From Candidatus Heimdallarchaeota archaeon (GTDB lineage: Archaea > Asgardarchaeota > Heimdallarchaeia > Heimdallarchaeales > Heimdallarchaeaceae): DNA of 5,906 nucleotides. Shown here piece by piece: positions 4,900 to 5,906 of the stretch (position 1 is the stretch's first letter; each line of letters opens with the position of its first letter). The notes under the pieces were generated by a model. The model did no database searches. It saw only the letters and a program-made list of their open reading frames with translations, and was not told the DNA's origin. The DNA lies in assembly GCA_016839875.1 (NCBI GenBank), contig JAEOTK010000124.1, positions 1 to 5,906 of the forward strand. Direction: 5' to 3'. The translations under genes were made by a program, and so were the position numbers.

Positions 4900-5906
4900 T
4901 TAGTGGTAGATGTGTTTTTCCTCGTATAGCTTGGGTTTGAAAATTTTTGAAGCGAAGAACATAAAAGGTAGTGAGAAAGTCAGTGTCAATGCTATCATTC
5001 CAAAAAGGATGAAGAAATAATTGATATACGGATTAGTATAGTAACAAAAATCTAAAGCAAAATTTCCACATAACTGTTGTAGTATTGAATCAACTGTCAA
5101 ATACATGAAAAATAATCCTATTACAGAAAAGATACTTGCATTTCTATAGATAGGGATTTTCTTATTCCACTGTGTTTTACCAGGTATCAATTTGTTCTTT
5201 CCTACTATTCCTTTAAATGCTGGAATTAAGAAAAAAGGAGCTGTAAGACTTCCAAAAGTTAGGAAGAATGGAACATGGTACAACTTCAATGGGAAGGTTG
5301 CTGATTTCATTGAGTATAATGTTGTTGCAGTTATTGTAGCAAAATAAATTATGAAAGTCAATGAAAGAATTACTATTAACCAAAGTTGTCCCAACCACCA
5401 AGCTCTAACCAAAGGAATTTTTGCGAAATATAATACTGCATAAATGATTCCTAAGAAATAGAAGGATGTTGCAGCTACTACTAATAAAGAAGAGAATATG
5501 ATATCAATTGCTTGTCTAAATTTGATTTTCCTCTTATACACACCTTTGAACAAAGACCACCCATGATCATAAATAGCTCCAGATTGGCCAGTAAACCATC
5601 TGAATAGTTGACTGATTTGATGGGATATTGTTTCAGGTACCAAAGACATTGCTCCTATTTCATCTAAGAAATATCCCTTCTTACCTGCTTTGATTATTTG
5701 TACAGACTGGTCGAAATCTTCAGTCATTTGACCTTCTGGGATAGGATAAGCATACTCTCTTCTGAATACAACAGATGAACCACAATAAAGAACAGTTCCT
5801 ATTTTTCTTCGAGCATTTGATGAGCAAAAGGTTTGCATTAAACTCATAGCTTCCCATACATGGAGAAGATTAGTGACGTTTCTGAAACCAAATTTTGCTT
5901 GAATAA
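4900..5906 (-). CDS. Membrane-anchored family 2 glycosyltransferase, N-terminus beyond the right edge
   Basis: The frame stays open to the right edge: ahead of the first internal Met (5847) it still reads FGFRNVTNLLHVWEA, so that Met is not the start. About 334 residues are visible. They begin in the catalytic domain with CGSSVVFRRE, then TEDFD (the acidic T-E-D catalytic motif, fragment residues 61-65) and Q-L-F-R-W (99-103), the QxxRW motif of processive and cellulose-synthase-like enzymes. About five transmembrane helices follow, near 132-161, 172-195, 207-231, 257-275 and 293-318, with the interfacial sequence GKTQWNKKIP between the third and fourth. The nucleotide-sugar-binding part with its first Asp motifs lies outside the window. 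The enzyme should transfer sugars from a nucleotide donor at the cytoplasmic membrane face, making either a polysaccharide or a glycolipid; which one cannot be decided here. Hydrolase copy A follows after 14 bases, pointing to a shared transcript. Confidence 0.85.
   Translation of the reverse strand, partial: IQAKFGFRNVTNLLHVWEAMSLMQTFCSSNARRKIGTVLYCGSSVVFRREYAYPIPEGQMTEDFDQSVQIIKAGKKGYFLDEIGAMSLVPETISHQISQLFRWFTGQSGAIYDHGWSLFKGVYKRKIKFRQAIDIIFSSLLVVAATSFYFLGIIYAVLYFAKIPLVRAWWLGQLWLIVILSLTFIIYFATITATTLYSMKSATFPLKLYHVPFFLTFGSLTAPFFLIPAFKGIVGKNKLIPGKTQWNKKIPIYRNASIFSVIGLFFMYLTVDSILQQLCGNFALDFCYYTNPYINYFFILFGMIALTLTFSLPFMFFASKIFKPKLYEEKHIYH

Noticed and set aside
5213..5401. Minus-strand 62-codon frame inside the glycosyltransferase
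   Set aside because: It is an alternative frame over the transmembrane region of the glycosyltransferase.
4900..5847. Taking the Met at 5845-5847 as the true start of the glycosyltransferase
   Set aside because: The frame stays open to the window edge, and the protein from that Met would lack the nucleotide-sugar-binding half of the catalytic domain. The gene is cut by the edge.

Overview
This AT-rich window has a gene-dense minus strand. It most likely comes from an archaeon. TATA-like elements preceded by purine-rich stretches lie just upstream of two genes, most starts lack a Shine-Dalgarno sequence, and a T-rich tract follows one gene. The protein style (low-GC codons, Lys/Ile/Asn-rich, an Atg22-like carrier) would fit an Asgard (Promethearchaeati) genome, but no universal marker gene is present, so the lineage is an inference.

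In the direction of transcription (right to left), the window starts with the C-terminal two thirds or so of a membrane-bound family 2 glycosyltransferase, cut by the right edge (4900-5906). Fourteen bases later comes an alpha/beta hydrolase (4007-4885). An 82-base gap with a TATA-like element and a 9-base direct repeat follows, then a DegV-family protein (3037-3900). Thirteen bases after that is a second alpha/beta hydrolase (2160-3023), paralogous to the first. A further TATA-like element precedes a 12-helix major facilitator of the UMF1/Atg22-like family (607-2091). A T-rich stretch then probably ends that transcript. At the left edge is the N-terminus of a secreted or surface-anchored protein (1-240), cut by the edge.

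The roughly 270 bases between the transporter and the left-edge gene hold a plus-strand small reading frame (423-593). It looks like a two-helix membrane protein with a very basic tail, but one in-frame TAG interrupts it. It is either a recently broken gene, a read-through case, or a coincidence helped by the A-rich complement of the terminator.

The central theme is a DegV protein, a family known to bind fatty acids, placed between two related serine hydrolases, with a membrane glycosyltransferase upstream and a small-molecule exporter-like carrier downstream. A joint role in acyl-chain or lipid turnover and envelope glycoconjugate metabolism is a reasonable hypothesis but is not demonstrated by the sequence. 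I see no rRNA, tRNA, CRISPR array, insertion sequence or defence system.
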